From NCBI GenBank assembly GCA_028819475.1, contig JAPPLJ010000036.1:1-64000 (forward strand): a stretch of 64,000 nt of DNA, read 5' to 3'. Below, in pieces: positions 19,278 through 28,239 of this stretch; positions within the stretch are counted from its first letter, which is position 1, and the number at the start of each line of letters is the position of its first letter. A program made the position numbers and the translations under genes. The notes beneath the pieces were generated by a model. It saw only the letters and a program-made list of their open reading frames with translations. It did no database searches and was not told where the DNA came from. This DNA is from Rhodospirillaceae bacterium (lineage in GTDB: Bacteria > Pseudomonadota > Alphaproteobacteria > Bin65).

Positions 19278-20369
19278 ATGAACAAGCGCATCGCCAGGAG
19301 CGGCATCGGCCGCCGTAGCTTTATGGCAACCGGGCTTGCAGGAGCCGGGCTTCTTGCCATGCCCAATGTCTTGAAGGCCCAGGGCCGCTCGCTGAAAGTC
19401 GGCGTCTATGGCGGCTATTTCAAGGAGTCCTTCGACAAGCACATCTTTCCGGAATTCACCAAGGCCACCGGTATCGCCGTCGAATCGGTGGCGGAGCCGA
19501 CCGGAGAGGTCTGGTTGGTGCAGTTGGCGCAGGCGGCCAAAGCCGGCCGCGCACCCGCCGACGTATCGATGATGTCTCAGGTCGCCATGCTCAAGGGCCG
19601 CGCGATCGACCTCTGGACGGGCCTCGATCGGGCGCGCATACCCAACAGCGACAACCTGATCGGCAAGTTCATCAACACCTATCCCGACGGCCGGGTTGCC
19701 GGCATCGGCGCGGTCGCCTGGTACATCACCCTGGTGTCGAACACCAAGGTCTACCCGCAGGCGCCGACTTCGTGGGCCGCGCTCTGGGACCCGGCGAACC
19801 GGAACCGGCTCGGCCTGCTCGCCCTGGTCTCCAACTCTTTCCTGCTCGAGGTGACGGCCAGGACCTTCATGGGCGGCACCGAGGCCCTGGACAGCGAAGA
19901 GGGACAACTCAAGGCTTTCGGCAAGCTGGCGGAAGTGAAGCCGAACGTCCGCCTCTGGTACCGCGACGAGGCCCAGTTCGAGCAGGCGCTCAAATCGGGT
20001 GAAATTCCCATGGGGCAGTATTATCACGACGTCACCGGCCTGGCGGCCGCCGACGGACATCCCGTGCGTTCGACCTTCCCCAAGGAGGGCGGCATTCTGG
20101 ACAGCGGCTGCTGGGCGCTTTCGCGCGCCTCGAAGAAGGTCGACGAAGCACACGTCTTCATCGACTATATGAGCCAGCCGTCGATCCAGGCCGCCATGTC
20201 CCGCAAGGTCGGGACCGCGCCGACGGTGAAGCGCACCATGCTCGATCTGTCGGAAGAGGAGTTCGCCTCCGTCTCCTCGGAGATCGACCCCATCGTTCCG
20301 CGCTACGATCTTTACCAGACCAGGTCCGACTGGCTAAATCAGAAGTGGACCGAGCTGATCGTCGGCTGA
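19278..20369 (+). CDS. Spermidine/putrescine-type ABC substrate-binding protein
   Basis: This 363-aa PotD/SBP_bac_8-type periplasmic binding protein has a Tat-like signal ('GIGRRSFMATGLAGAGLLAMPNVLKAQ'), then 'LKVGVYGGYFKESFDKHIFPEFTKATGIAV'. The blocks 'PTSWAALWDPANRNRLGLL' and 'HVFIDYMSQPSIQAAMSRKVGTAPTV' are typical of polyamine/iron-type binding proteins. ATG 19278 is preceded by GGAG. It lies 99 bp after the ureohydrolase and 75 bp before the ATPase, and presumably captures the cationic guanidino or amine substrate of the cassette enzymes. Confidence 0.9.
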   Translation: MNKRIARSGIGRRSFMATGLAGAGLLAMPNVLKAQGRSLKVGVYGGYFKESFDKHIFPEFTKATGIAVESVAEPTGEVWLVQLAQAAKAGRAPADVSMMSQVAMLKGRAIDLWTGLDRARIPNSDNLIGKFINTYPDGRVAGIGAVAWYITLVSNTKVYPQAPTSWAALWDPANRNRLGLLALVSNSFLLEVTARTFMGGTEALDSEEGQLKAFGKLAEVKPNVRLWYRDEAQFEQALKSGEIPMGQYYHDVTGLAAADGHPVRSTFPKEGGILDSGCWALSRASKKVDEAHVFIDYMSQPSIQAAMSRKVGTAPTVKRTMLDLSEEEFASVSSEIDPIVPRYDLYQTRSDWLNQKWTELIVG

Positions 20370-20444
20370 GCGGCTGCTCGCGAGGAAACCGATAGACCCC
20401 GGAAGCCGCGTCGGCAGGAAGCGCCGGGCAACCGCGGGGATGCC

Positions 20445-21482
20445 ATGTCGGCACTCACCCTTGAGGGCGTAACGAAGCGCTTCGGCTCAGTCGTAGCGGT
20501 CGACAATGTTTCGCTGACCGTCCTCAAGGGGACCTTCGTCTGCCTGCTGGGTCCTTCCGGTTGCGGCAAGACGACCCTGCTGCGCCTGATCGCGGGGCTG
20601 GAGGCGCCCGGCGCGGGGCGCATTCTGCTGGACGGGGCGGAGGTTACCGGCCTGCCGACCCACAAGCGCGACTTCGGCATGGTGTTCCAGTCGCTGGCCC
20701 TGTTTCCGCATTTGAACGTGCAGGACAACATCGCCTATCCGTTGCGCATTCGCGGCGCTGCGAAGGCCGAATGCGAGTCGCGAGTCGGTGAACTGCTCGA
20801 CCTCGTTCACCTGCAGGACCACGGCGGCCGGCCGGTGAGCAGGCTTTCCGGCGGGCAGAGGCAGCGGGTCGCCATTGCTCGGGCACTCGCCGTCTCGCCG
20901 CGGCTGTTCCTGCTCGACGAGCCGCTTTCCGCTCTCGACGCCAAGCTGCGCGAAGCCATGCAGGTCGAGCTTCGCCAGTTGCAGCAGAAACTGGGTATCA
21001 CCACGATCGTCGTTACCCACGACCAGCGCGAAGCCATGACCATGGCCGATCTTGTGGTGGTGATGGGCGACGGACGCATCCATCAGGCGGCAGCGCCGGT
21101 GGACATCTACCGCAAGCCGGCCAACGCCTTCGTCGCCGACTTCATCGGCTCGACCAATCTGCTTGACATCGCCGCGAATGGCAGCGGCCAGGCCCTGTTC
21201 GACGGCGTGCCCCTTCCCGGCATTACCCTGCCGGCCGGGGTTCAACGGGCGCGCCTGTCCATAAGGCCGGAGGATGTGCGCCTGATGGCACCGGAGAAAG
21301 CGATGCTGACCGGGCGCGTGACCTTCCTGCGCGATCTCGGCGGCACCGTCGAGACCTTCGTCGAGGCGGGCGATACCACGATCGTCGCGGTCTCGACGCG
21401 CCGCGAGCAAGTACAAGTCACGGCCGGAGAACAGATCGGCATCCAGCTTCCCGCCGAGGCGTGCGTGGTCCTGAGTCAATGA
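20445..21482 (+). CDS. ABC transporter ATP-binding protein, PotA-like
   Basis: This 345-aa ATPase has Walker A 'GPSGCGKTTLL', Q-loop 'MVFQSLALFPHLNV', signature 'LSGGQRQRV', Walker B 'LFLLDEPLSALDAKLREAM', H-loop 'VTHDQREAMTMAD' and a C-terminal TOBE domain (~residues 265-345, 'RLSIRPEDVRLM'). This domain set is typical of polyamine, iron and glycerol-phosphate importers. Its stop overlaps the first permease start (ATGA at 21479). Confidence 0.93.
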   Translation: MSALTLEGVTKRFGSVVAVDNVSLTVLKGTFVCLLGPSGCGKTTLLRLIAGLEAPGAGRILLDGAEVTGLPTHKRDFGMVFQSLALFPHLNVQDNIAYPLRIRGAAKAECESRVGELLDLVHLQDHGGRPVSRLSGGQRQRVAIARALAVSPRLFLLDEPLSALDAKLREAMQVELRQLQQKLGITTIVVTHDQREAMTMADLVVVMGDGRIHQAAAPVDIYRKPANAFVADFIGSTNLLDIAANGSGQALFDGVPLPGITLPAGVQRARLSIRPEDVRLMAPEKAMLTGRVTFLRDLGGTVETFVEAGDTTIVAVSTRREQVQVTAGEQIGIQLPAEACVVLSQ

Positions 21483-22333
21483 GGCGGGAGCCGGCCCGAA
21501 CCTTCTCCGACCATCTGCCGCTGCTGTTCCCGGCGGCCGTGCTGGTCGTCTTTTTCGTCATTCCCTTCGGAATCATGATCGCCGTGAGCTTTTTCCGGCG
21601 GCAGCAGGGCGGCTTCTATACCGTCGACTTCGTTCTCGCCAACTACGAGCGATTCCTGACGCCCTTCTTCGGCAACGTGCTCGGCTTCTCGCTGTTCCTC
21701 GCCGCGGCCGTCGCCGTCTGCTGCGTGCTGATTGCGCTACCCTTCACGAACTTTCTCGCCGGGTGCAGCCGTCGGGTGCAGGTCGTGTGGCTGGTCGGGA
21801 TTCTGGCTATTCTTTCCCTGTCGGAGGTGATCATCGGCTTCGCCTGGTCGACCCTGTTCTCGCGCACCGCCGGCATCGGCAACCTGCTGGCCGCTCTCGG
21901 TCTGATGGAAGCCCCGAAGGCGCTGTTGCCGGGTTTCGGCGCCGTGCTGACCGGCATGATCTACCAGGCCCTGCCGTTTACGATCCTGTTGCTCTACCCA
22001 GCGCTGATGCGCCTCGACCCGTCGTTGCTGGAAGCGGCGCGCACGCTTGGCGCCTCCCCGCTGCGCGGCTTCGTCTCGGTCGTCGTTCCGGCGCTGCGTC
22101 ACACGATTACCGCCACCCTGATCATGGTGTTCGTTTTCGCTCTGGGATCGTACCTGCTGCCGCAGATCCTCGGCCGCCCGCAACACTGGACCCTGTCCGT
22201 CCTGATCACGGATCAGGCGATCTACCAGTCCAACATGCCGTTCGCAGCAGCCATGGCGGTTTTCCTGGTGCTCATTTCATTGGCCCTCGTGGGCTTGGTC
22301 CTGCTGGTCGGTGGCCGGCGGGAGGCCGCGTGA
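21479..22333 (+). CDS. ABC transporter permease, PotB-like
   Basis: This 284-aa inner-membrane permease has about six helices, beginning 'LLFPAAVLVVFFVIPFGIMIAVSFF'. The EAA loop is visible as 'LEAARTLGASPLRGFVSVVVPALRHTI'. ATG 21479 overlaps the upstream ATPase stop by 4 bp. It forms the translocation channel with the next gene. Confidence 0.92.
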   Translation: MRREPARTFSDHLPLLFPAAVLVVFFVIPFGIMIAVSFFRRQQGGFYTVDFVLANYERFLTPFFGNVLGFSLFLAAAVAVCCVLIALPFTNFLAGCSRRVQVVWLVGILAILSLSEVIIGFAWSTLFSRTAGIGNLLAALGLMEAPKALLPGFGAVLTGMIYQALPFTILLLYPALMRLDPSLLEAARTLGASPLRGFVSVVVPALRHTITATLIMVFVFALGSYLLPQILGRPQHWTLSVLITDQAIYQSNMPFAAAMAVFLVLISLALVGLVLLVGGRREAA

Positions 22334-22349
22334 TGAAGGACTGCAGCGG

Positions 22350-23153
22350 ATGACGGCGACCTGGCTCCGCCGTTGCTACATGGTTCTGGTCGCGCTCTTC
22401 CTGGCGGCGCCTCTGGCGGTCGTCGCCGGTGTTTCGGTGAACGAGAAGAAGACGCTGCTGTTCCCGCCCCGGGGTTTTTCGTTAGAGTGGTACGCCGCGA
22501 TCTTCACCGAGGGCGAATGGAGGGATGCGCTGATCGCTTCCCTCGGACTGGCCGCCCTCTCGGCCGCTCTGGCGGTGATCGTCGCCCTGCCGCTCAGCTG
22601 GTTTTTCTGGCGCCGCGTCGCCCCTTGGGCGCGCGTTTTCCAGGTCCTGGGCGTCGCCCCTTTCATGCTGCCGCCGGTGATCACCGCCCTCGGTTTTCTC
22701 TCCTTCTGGGCGACTGGCGGTTTCTATGGAGCATCCTGGACGGCCGTGATCAGCCACGCAATTTTCTTCGTGACCCTGCCGCTGGTGACGATTTCCCTGG
22801 GCTTTTCTTCCATCGACCGTTCTCTGGTCGAGGCGGCGGCCACCATGGGCGCCGACGACCGGACGGTGTTCCGCACCGTGGTGGCGCCGCTGATCGCACC
22901 GTATATGATTTCGGGTTTCGCCTTTGCTTTCGTGCTCTCGTTGAATGAATACATCGTCGCCTATATGACCGTCGGGTTTACGATGGAAACCCTGCCGGTC
23001 AAGATCTTCAATGCCTTGCGCTACGGCTACACGCCGACCATGGCGTCGGTCTCCGTTCTCTTTGTTGCGATCGCCGTTCTGGCGGTAGGGCTGATCGCGC
23101 GCTACGGCGACCTGCCCAAGCTGCTGGGGGCCTGGACCGGTGAGGAACGCTGA
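22350..23153 (+). CDS. ABC transporter permease, PotC-like
   Basis: This 267-aa permease pairs with the PotB-like subunit. The N-terminal helix is followed by 'EKKTLLFPPRGFSLEWYAAIF', typical of PotC-type proteins, and the EAA loop reads 'VEAAATMGADDRTVFRTVVAPLIAPYM'. The start ATG 22350 lies 17 bp after the upstream stop. Its own TGA overlaps the amidase ATG (TGATG at 23153), placing transport and hydrolysis in one transcript. Confidence 0.92.
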   Translation: MTATWLRRCYMVLVALFLAAPLAVVAGVSVNEKKTLLFPPRGFSLEWYAAIFTEGEWRDALIASLGLAALSAALAVIVALPLSWFFWRRVAPWARVFQVLGVAPFMLPPVITALGFLSFWATGGFYGASWTAVISHAIFFVTLPLVTISLGFSSIDRSLVEAAATMGADDRTVFRTVVAPLIAPYMISGFAFAFVLSLNEYIVAYMTVGFTMETLPVKIFNALRYGYTPTMASVSVLFVAIAVLAVGLIARYGDLPKLLGAWTGEER

Positions 23154-23950
23154 TGCGAATCGCCGTTCTTCAGATGAAGGCGGTCGCCGGCGATGTCGCG
23201 GCGAATCTGGCGCGCATTGAATCCGCTGCCGTTCAGGCGGCGGACGGCGGCGCCCGTATTCTGGTCGCGCCCGAACTGGCAACGACCGGCTACGGCGCGG
23301 GCTCGATAATCGCCGATCTGGCCGAGCCCCGCGATGGGCGGCAAGTAGAGCGGCTGACTGCAATCTCGCAAAAGCGTGACCTGGCCGTCGTCGCCGGATT
23401 TGCCGAGCGCGACGGCGCCGACGTCTTCAACAGCCTAGCCCTCGCCGACGGTAACGCCGAGCCGGCGATCTACCGCAAGAGGCAGCTCTACGGCGCCTAC
23501 GAGCGGACCCTGTTTTCCCCGGGCCCGCCTGCGGGCATGCTCTGCACCGTAACCGGTCTCACGTTTGGCCTGCTCATCTGCTACGACGTGGAATTTCCGG
23601 AGCTGGTGCGCCGTCTCGCTTTGGCCGGAGCCGATGCCGTGCTGGTGCCGACCGCTCTGCCGGAAAGCCCCTTTGCGAACTTCATCGCCACCGCCGTCGT
23701 TCCGGTGCGGGCCTTCGAGAACCAGATTTTCATCGCCTACGCGAATCATGCCGGACGTGACGATTCCTTTAGCTATGCCGGACGGTCACGCATCGTCGGT
23801 CCGGATGGTTCAACTCTCGCCGCCGCAGGCGCCTATGAGGATACCGTGATTTTCGCTGACATCGATCCGGACGCCTTCGCATGCAGCCGCGAAGCGAACA
23901 CTTACCTGGGTGACCTGCCGGAGACCTTGAAGCCCACAAGGATTCCCTGA
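23153..23950 (+). CDS. Nitrilase-superfamily amidase (carbon-nitrogen hydrolase)
   Basis: This 265-aa C-N hydrolase has the Glu-Lys-Cys triad: E41 in 'VAPELATTGY', K109 in 'IYRKRQLYG' and C143 in 'LLICYDVEFPE'. Length and motifs fit the aliphatic amidase / R-amidase / N-carbamoylputrescine amidase branches. It is translationally coupled to the permease upstream. Beside a ureohydrolase, plausible roles are hydrolysis of 4-guanidinobutyramide to 4-guanidinobutyrate (then to GABA plus urea), or of a carbamoyl-amine; this is inference from context. It is the last cassette gene, ending 20 bp before direct repeat B. Confidence 0.9.
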   Translation: MRIAVLQMKAVAGDVAANLARIESAAVQAADGGARILVAPELATTGYGAGSIIADLAEPRDGRQVERLTAISQKRDLAVVAGFAERDGADVFNSLALADGNAEPAIYRKRQLYGAYERTLFSPGPPAGMLCTVTGLTFGLLICYDVEFPELVRRLALAGADAVLVPTALPESPFANFIATAVVPVRAFENQIFIAYANHAGRDDSFSYAGRSRIVGPDGSTLAAAGAYEDTVIFADIDPDAFACSREANTYLGDLPETLKPTRIP

Positions 23951-23969
23951 AACGGTCTGCTCGCTCGCT

Positions 23970-24033
23970 CGGCCAGTCGCGACAGATGGATTGCGAAGCC
24001 GCCGCCGACCACGGCGACGTCGGCCGCCGTCAC
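23970..24033 (-). pseudogene. 5' remnant of FAD oxidoreductase gene
   Basis: The GTG start (24033) and first ~20 codons of the FAD oxidoreductase are retained after the acyl-CoA dehydrogenase, with a 5-codon in-frame deletion directly after 'VAVVGGGF' of the dinucleotide-binding motif. Cassette sequence then replaces the rest. The frame continues into cassette DNA for a short nonsense tail. The full gene is at 15226-16665. Confidence 0.85.
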
Positions 24034-24395
24034 CGGAATCCCCCGGGGAAACCTGCCCGAAGCCCCGGGCCTCACATGCGCTTGGCGACCTCCTCGAGCA
24101 TCACCTCGGTCGCGCCGCCGCCGATCGAGGCGACCCTCGCGTCCCGGCTCATCCGCTCGATCGGGCTTTCGCGCATGTAGCCCATGCCGCCGTGCAGCTG
24201 GACGCAGTCGTACATCGTCCGGTTGACCAGCTCGCCGCCCAGCGCCTTGAGCATCGAAACCTCCTTGACGCAGTCCCGGCCTTCGGAGACCAGCCAGGCG
24301 CAGTGGTAGGTGAGGTGGCGGAAGGCCTCGGCCCGGGTCGCCAGCGTCGCCAGCTTGTGGCGCACCACCTGCTTGTCCCACAGGGTGCCGCCGAA
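23970..24395. repeat. Direct repeat B (426 bp) flanking inserted cassette
   Basis: This is the second copy of the segment at 16587-17027, lacking 15 bp present in copy A and otherwise differing at two bases. Here it continues seamlessly into the intact acyl-CoA dehydrogenase on its right side, while the FAD oxidoreductase end is cut off at 23970. Confidence 0.95.
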
Positions 24396-25217
24396 GGCCT
24401 TGCGGTCCTTGACATATTGCGTGGTGATGTCCAGCGCGCTCTGGATCGAACCGGCGTTCATCGCGCCGGCGACCAGCCGCTCGTTCTGGAAATTCATCAT
24501 CACGGCGTAGAAGCCCTTGTTCTCCTCGCCCAGGATGTTCTCGTAGGGGATTTCGCAGTCGTCGAAGACCAGTTCGGCGGTGTCCGAACAGCGCCAGCCG
24601 TGCTTGTCGAGCTTCTTTGCGACCTTGAAGCCGGGCGCGCCCTTCTCGACGATGAACATGGAAATGCCGCGCGAGCCCTTGGCGTGCGGATCGGTGCGCG
24701 CGGCGACGAAATGGACGTCGGCCAGGCAGCCGTTGGTGATGAACACCTTGGCGCCGTTGAGCACCCAGCGGTCGTTGCCCTTGCGCTCGGCCCTTGTCTT
24801 GAGCGCGGCGACGTCGGAGCCGCCGTCCGGCTCCGTGACCGCGATGCTGCTCACCTTGCGCCCGGCGATCAGGTCGGGCAGCAGGCGCCGTTTCTGCTCG
24901 TCGGTGCCGGCGTTGATCAGGTGCGGCACCGCCATCTCGGCATGGGCCGAGGTGCTGCCGGTGAAGCCGCCAAAGCTGGATTTGCCCAGCTCCTCCCACT
25001 GGGCGACCATGGCGACCGGCCCCATGTCCGTGCCGCCATAGGCCTCCGGCGCCTGCACCCCGAAGAAGCCGAGTTCGCCCATCCGGGCAAACACGCTGCG
25101 CGGGATCTCCTCGGCGTCCTCCCAGGCGTCGCCGTGCGGTTGTACCTGCTCCGCGATGAAGCGGCGCGCGGTCTCGCGCAGGATGTTGTGCTCTTCGGTG
25201 AGATAGACGGGGTCCAT
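24072..25217 (-). CDS. Acyl-CoA dehydrogenase
   Basis: This 381-aa flavoprotein has the three acyl-CoA dehydrogenase domains: helical N-domain ('EEHNILRETARRFIAEQV'), middle beta domain with 'SSIAVTEPDGGSDVAALKTRA' and 'WVLNGAKVFITNG', and C-terminal helical domain with 'QLHGGMGYMRESPIERMSRDARV', whose Glu in 'MRESP' occupies the MCAD catalytic-base position. It introduces an alpha-beta double bond into an acyl-CoA; chain specificity is not evident. ATG 25217 gives the family N-terminus. It was the first gene of an operon with the FAD oxidoreductase before cassette integration; its 3' part is duplicated at 16704-17027. Confidence 0.93.
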   Translation of the reverse strand: MDPVYLTEEHNILRETARRFIAEQVQPHGDAWEDAEEIPRSVFARMGELGFFGVQAPEAYGGTDMGPVAMVAQWEELGKSSFGGFTGSTSAHAEMAVPHLINAGTDEQKRRLLPDLIAGRKVSSIAVTEPDGGSDVAALKTRAERKGNDRWVLNGAKVFITNGCLADVHFVAARTDPHAKGSRGISMFIVEKGAPGFKVAKKLDKHGWRCSDTAELVFDDCEIPYENILGEENKGFYAVMMNFQNERLVAGAMNAGSIQSALDITTQYVKDRKAFGGTLWDKQVVRHKLATLATRAEAFRHLTYHCAWLVSEGRDCVKEVSMLKALGGELVNRTMYDCVQLHGGMGYMRESPIERMSRDARVASIGGGATEVMLEEVAKRM

Positions 25218-25347
25218 GGCGGCCGGCGGGGATGTTGTTGAACGGCCGGAAGGTTGTAGTCCCGCTGCCGGTCGATGAAAAGCCGCGCTGCCGGGCCCGG
25301 GTCGCCGGCGAATCGATCCACCGTAAGGGAGAGTTTGGCAGCGTCCC

Positions 25348-26025
25348 CTAAGGCCCATCCTCCGGTATTGCCCGCACGGCGCCTTCCCACGCCGCGATCA
25401 GGGCGGCGACCGCCGCTTCCGGATCGGCAGCGGCCATGACGGCGCCCATGACGGCGGCGCCGTCTGCGCCCGCGGCCCGGCACGCGCCGATCGTGCCGGG
25501 CGTCACGCCGCCGAGGGCGAGCACGCGGCAGCCGGCCGGGCGCAGTTGCGCCGCCGCAGCTTCAAGCGCTTCCACGCCCAGGGCCGGCCCGTAGCCGGGC
25601 TTGCTGCCGGTCGCGAAGACCGGGCTGAGGGTGACGTAGTCGGCGCCCGCCACCTGGGCCGCCTGCGCCGCGGCGAGGCTGTGACAGGACTTGCCGAGCA
25701 GGCGCGAGTCCGGCGCCAGCCGCCGCGCTTCCGCGATATCGCCGTCCCGCGGCAGATGCCAGGCGGCGATGTCTCCGGCTGCGGGCGTTGGCATTCCGTG
25801 CAGGCCGACGATTGCGTCACCGGGCAGGTTCCGGGCGAGCCGCCGCACCAGATCGCGTTGTTCGGCCAGCAGCAGGTCCTTTTCCCGGACGCTGATCCAG
25901 CGCGCGCCGGCCGCGAAGGCGGCGGCGGCAACTTCCTCCAGCGGCAGCGTTGCCTGCCGCCGGTCGGTGACGATCATCAGGGGCGGATCGGGCAGGGGGC
26001 TGCGTTCGGCTCCGGGCAGGTCCAT
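25348..26025 (-). CDS. thiE: Thiamine phosphate synthase
   Basis: This 225-aa ThiE/TenI-family barrel joins the thiazole phosphate and HMP pyrophosphate to make thiamin phosphate. Visible features are the N-terminal strand 'LMIVTDRRQ', 'GARWISVREKDL' (Arg/Glu/Lys pyrophosphate site), 'LLGKSCHSLAAAQAAQVAGADYVTLSPVFATGSKPGYGPALG' and 'VLALGGVTPGTIGACRAAGADGAAVMGAVM' (phosphate-binding loop). It is the last gene of the riboswitch-controlled thiO-S-G-E unit, 28 bp after thiG. TenI-like variants exist, but the conserved loops favour a real ThiE. Confidence 0.88.
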   Translation of the reverse strand: MDLPGAERSPLPDPPLMIVTDRRQATLPLEEVAAAAFAAGARWISVREKDLLLAEQRDLVRRLARNLPGDAIVGLHGMPTPAAGDIAAWHLPRDGDIAEARRLAPDSRLLGKSCHSLAAAQAAQVAGADYVTLSPVFATGSKPGYGPALGVEALEAAAAQLRPAGCRVLALGGVTPGTIGACRAAGADGAAVMGAVMAAADPEAAVAALIAAWEGAVRAIPEDGP

Positions 26026-26053
26026 GGCGCGGGAAGCGGGGGCGGGGCCGCGC

Positions 26054-26842
<789 letters not shown>

Positions 26843-27046
26843 CTAGCCGCCGCGGAAGGGTTTGACGATCTCGACGGCGTCGCCGGCGCCGAGCGCCGCC
26901 TGCGCCCAGTCGCGGCGCGGCACCACGGCTTCGTTCACGGCGACGGCGACGCCGCGCGCTTCGGTGTCGATGCCCTGCTCGTCGAGCAGGGACCGCACGG
27001 TCGCTGCGCCGGTGTCCACCGGGTCGCCGTTCAGCATGATCCGCAT
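26843..27046 (-). CDS. thiS: Thiamine sulfur-carrier protein ThiS
   Basis: This 67-aa ubiquitin-like protein ends in the required Gly-Gly ('IVKPFRGG'), which is adenylated and thiocarboxylated to donate sulfur in thiazole formation. The 'VAVAVNEAVVPRRDWAQAALGAGDAVEIV' block is diagnostic. The start lies 6 bp after the thiO stop, and the stop 15 bp before thiG. No thiF is in the window. Confidence 0.94.
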   Translation of the reverse strand: MRIMLNGDPVDTGAATVRSLLDEQGIDTEARGVAVAVNEAVVPRRDWAQAALGAGDAVEIVKPFRGG

Positions 27047-27052
27047 CGCCGG

Positions 27053-28234
27053 CTACTCCGCCGCCAGCGCCGCCGGCCCGGATTCGAGAGCCGGATCGAA
27101 GCGCGCCAGAGTGAACGGGGCCAGCGCAGGGTCGAGCGCGCCGGTCAGGACGAAGCGGCTGACCAGGTCGGCGGTCACGGGCGCGAGCAGGATGCCGTTG
27201 CGGTGATGCCCGGTCGCATAGACCAGCCCGTCGACCGGGCCGGGCCCGAGGATCGGCGCATCGTCGCGCGAGCCCGGCCGGAAGCCGACCCAGGTCTCCG
27301 CAATCGGCAGTTCCTCGATCCCCGGCAGGGCGCGCCAGGCCGCATCGAGCAGGGCATACTGGCCGCCGGCGGTAATCGTGTCGTCGAAGCCCTTTTCCTC
27401 CACCGTCGCGCCGATCAGCAGGCGGCCGTCGCGCCGCGGCACCAGGTAGACGCCCGGCGCCCACAGCACATGGCGCAAGAGCGGCGCTTCCGGGTCCATC
27501 TGCAACGCCAGCATCTGGCCCTTGACGGGGCGGACCGGCGGCAGGGCGGCCGGTTCGAGCCCGCCGACCGTGCGCGACCAGGCGCCGGCGGCGAGGACGA
27601 CGGCATCGGCCGACATGGTCTCGCCCGCGACGACGACCCCGGCGGCCCGGCCGTTGCCGATCCGGACGGCCTCGACCCCGGAGTCCGGGTGCAGCCGCGC
27701 GCCGGCCCGGGCGGCGGCCTCGGCCAGCGCCGCGGTCAGGGCGCGGTTGTCGACCTGGTGATCGTTCGGACTCCAGACGGCAGCCGGAATCCGGGGATTG
27801 AGATACGGTTCGCGCTGCCGCGCTTCGCCGCCGCCGATCAGCGCGACCTCGACCCCGGCGCCGCGGTGGAAGTCGTGAATGAAGCGCAAGTGGCGCTCGT
27901 CGTCGCGCGTCAGGGCGATGACCAGCGTACCTTCGTCGCGATAGCCGATATCCCGCCCGCTCGCCGCTTCGACTTCGGCGGCGAAGGCCGGCCAGGCCCG
28001 CTGGCTGCGCAGGTTGAGCTGCAACAGGGCCAGTTCGCCCGGTTCGGTTTCGACGCCGGTTGCGAGCATCCCGGCGGCGGCGTGGCTGGCGCCCCGGCCG
28101 ATTGGGCCCCGGTCGAAGATATCGACCCGGCAGCCGGCCTGGGCCAGCCGCCAGCCGATGCCCAGCCCGCACACGCCGGCGCCGATGATCGCGACGGTTT
28201 CCGGGCGCCGGGTATGGGTATGCGGGGTCTGAAT
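27053..28234 (-). CDS. thiO: Glycine oxidase, thiamine pathway (start uncertain)
   Basis: This protein of about 393 aa is a DAO-family flavoenzyme: FAD motif 'VAIIGAGVCGLGIGWRLAQAGCRVDIFDRG', 'GRGASHAAAGMLA', and C-terminal 'TWVGFRPGSRDDAPILGPGPVDGLVYATGHHRNGILLAPVTA'. It oxidises glycine to iminoacetate for ThiG. Between the TPP riboswitch and the FAD motif the frame has no ATG, GTG, TTG or CTG. The only near-cognate codon suitably placed behind the AGGGAG of the riboswitch 3' end is ATT 28234, used here as a best guess. The next start upstream in frame (TTG 28312) is inside the riboswitch. The product is certain; the start is not. Confidence 0.88.
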   Translation of the reverse strand: MQTPHTHTRRPETVAIIGAGVCGLGIGWRLAQAGCRVDIFDRGPIGRGASHAAAGMLATGVETEPGELALLQLNLRSQRAWPAFAAEVEAASGRDIGYRDEGTLVIALTRDDERHLRFIHDFHRGAGVEVALIGGGEARQREPYLNPRIPAAVWSPNDHQVDNRALTAALAEAAARAGARLHPDSGVEAVRIGNGRAAGVVVAGETMSADAVVLAAGAWSRTVGGLEPAALPPVRPVKGQMLALQMDPEAPLLRHVLWAPGVYLVPRRDGRLLIGATVEEKGFDDTITAGGQYALLDAAWRALPGIEELPIAETWVGFRPGSRDDAPILGPGPVDGLVYATGHHRNGILLAPVTADLVSRFVLTGALDPALAPFTLARFDPALESGPAALAAE

Positions 28235-28239
28235 CGGAC

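Larger units (their letters stand above)
17028..23969. mobile_element. ~6.9 kb integrated catabolic cassette between direct repeats
   Basis: This interval contains seven genes (LysR regulator, ureohydrolase, four ABC importer subunits, amidase). It sits exactly between the two ~0.43 kb direct repeats that split an acyl-CoA dehydrogenase/FAD oxidoreductase operon. No transposase, integrase or terminal inverted repeat is visible. The geometry (left copy keeps the downstream gene whole, right copy keeps the upstream gene whole) is what single-crossover integration of a ~7.4 kb circular molecule carrying the shared segment would produce. Tandem duplication followed by replacement is an alternative. 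Confidence 0.7.

Noticed and set aside
17028..23969. Insertion sequence or composite transposon
   Set aside because: No transposase, integrase or terminal inverted repeats are visible. The flanking repeats are 0.43 kb host sequence rather than short target duplications, so homologous integration fits better.
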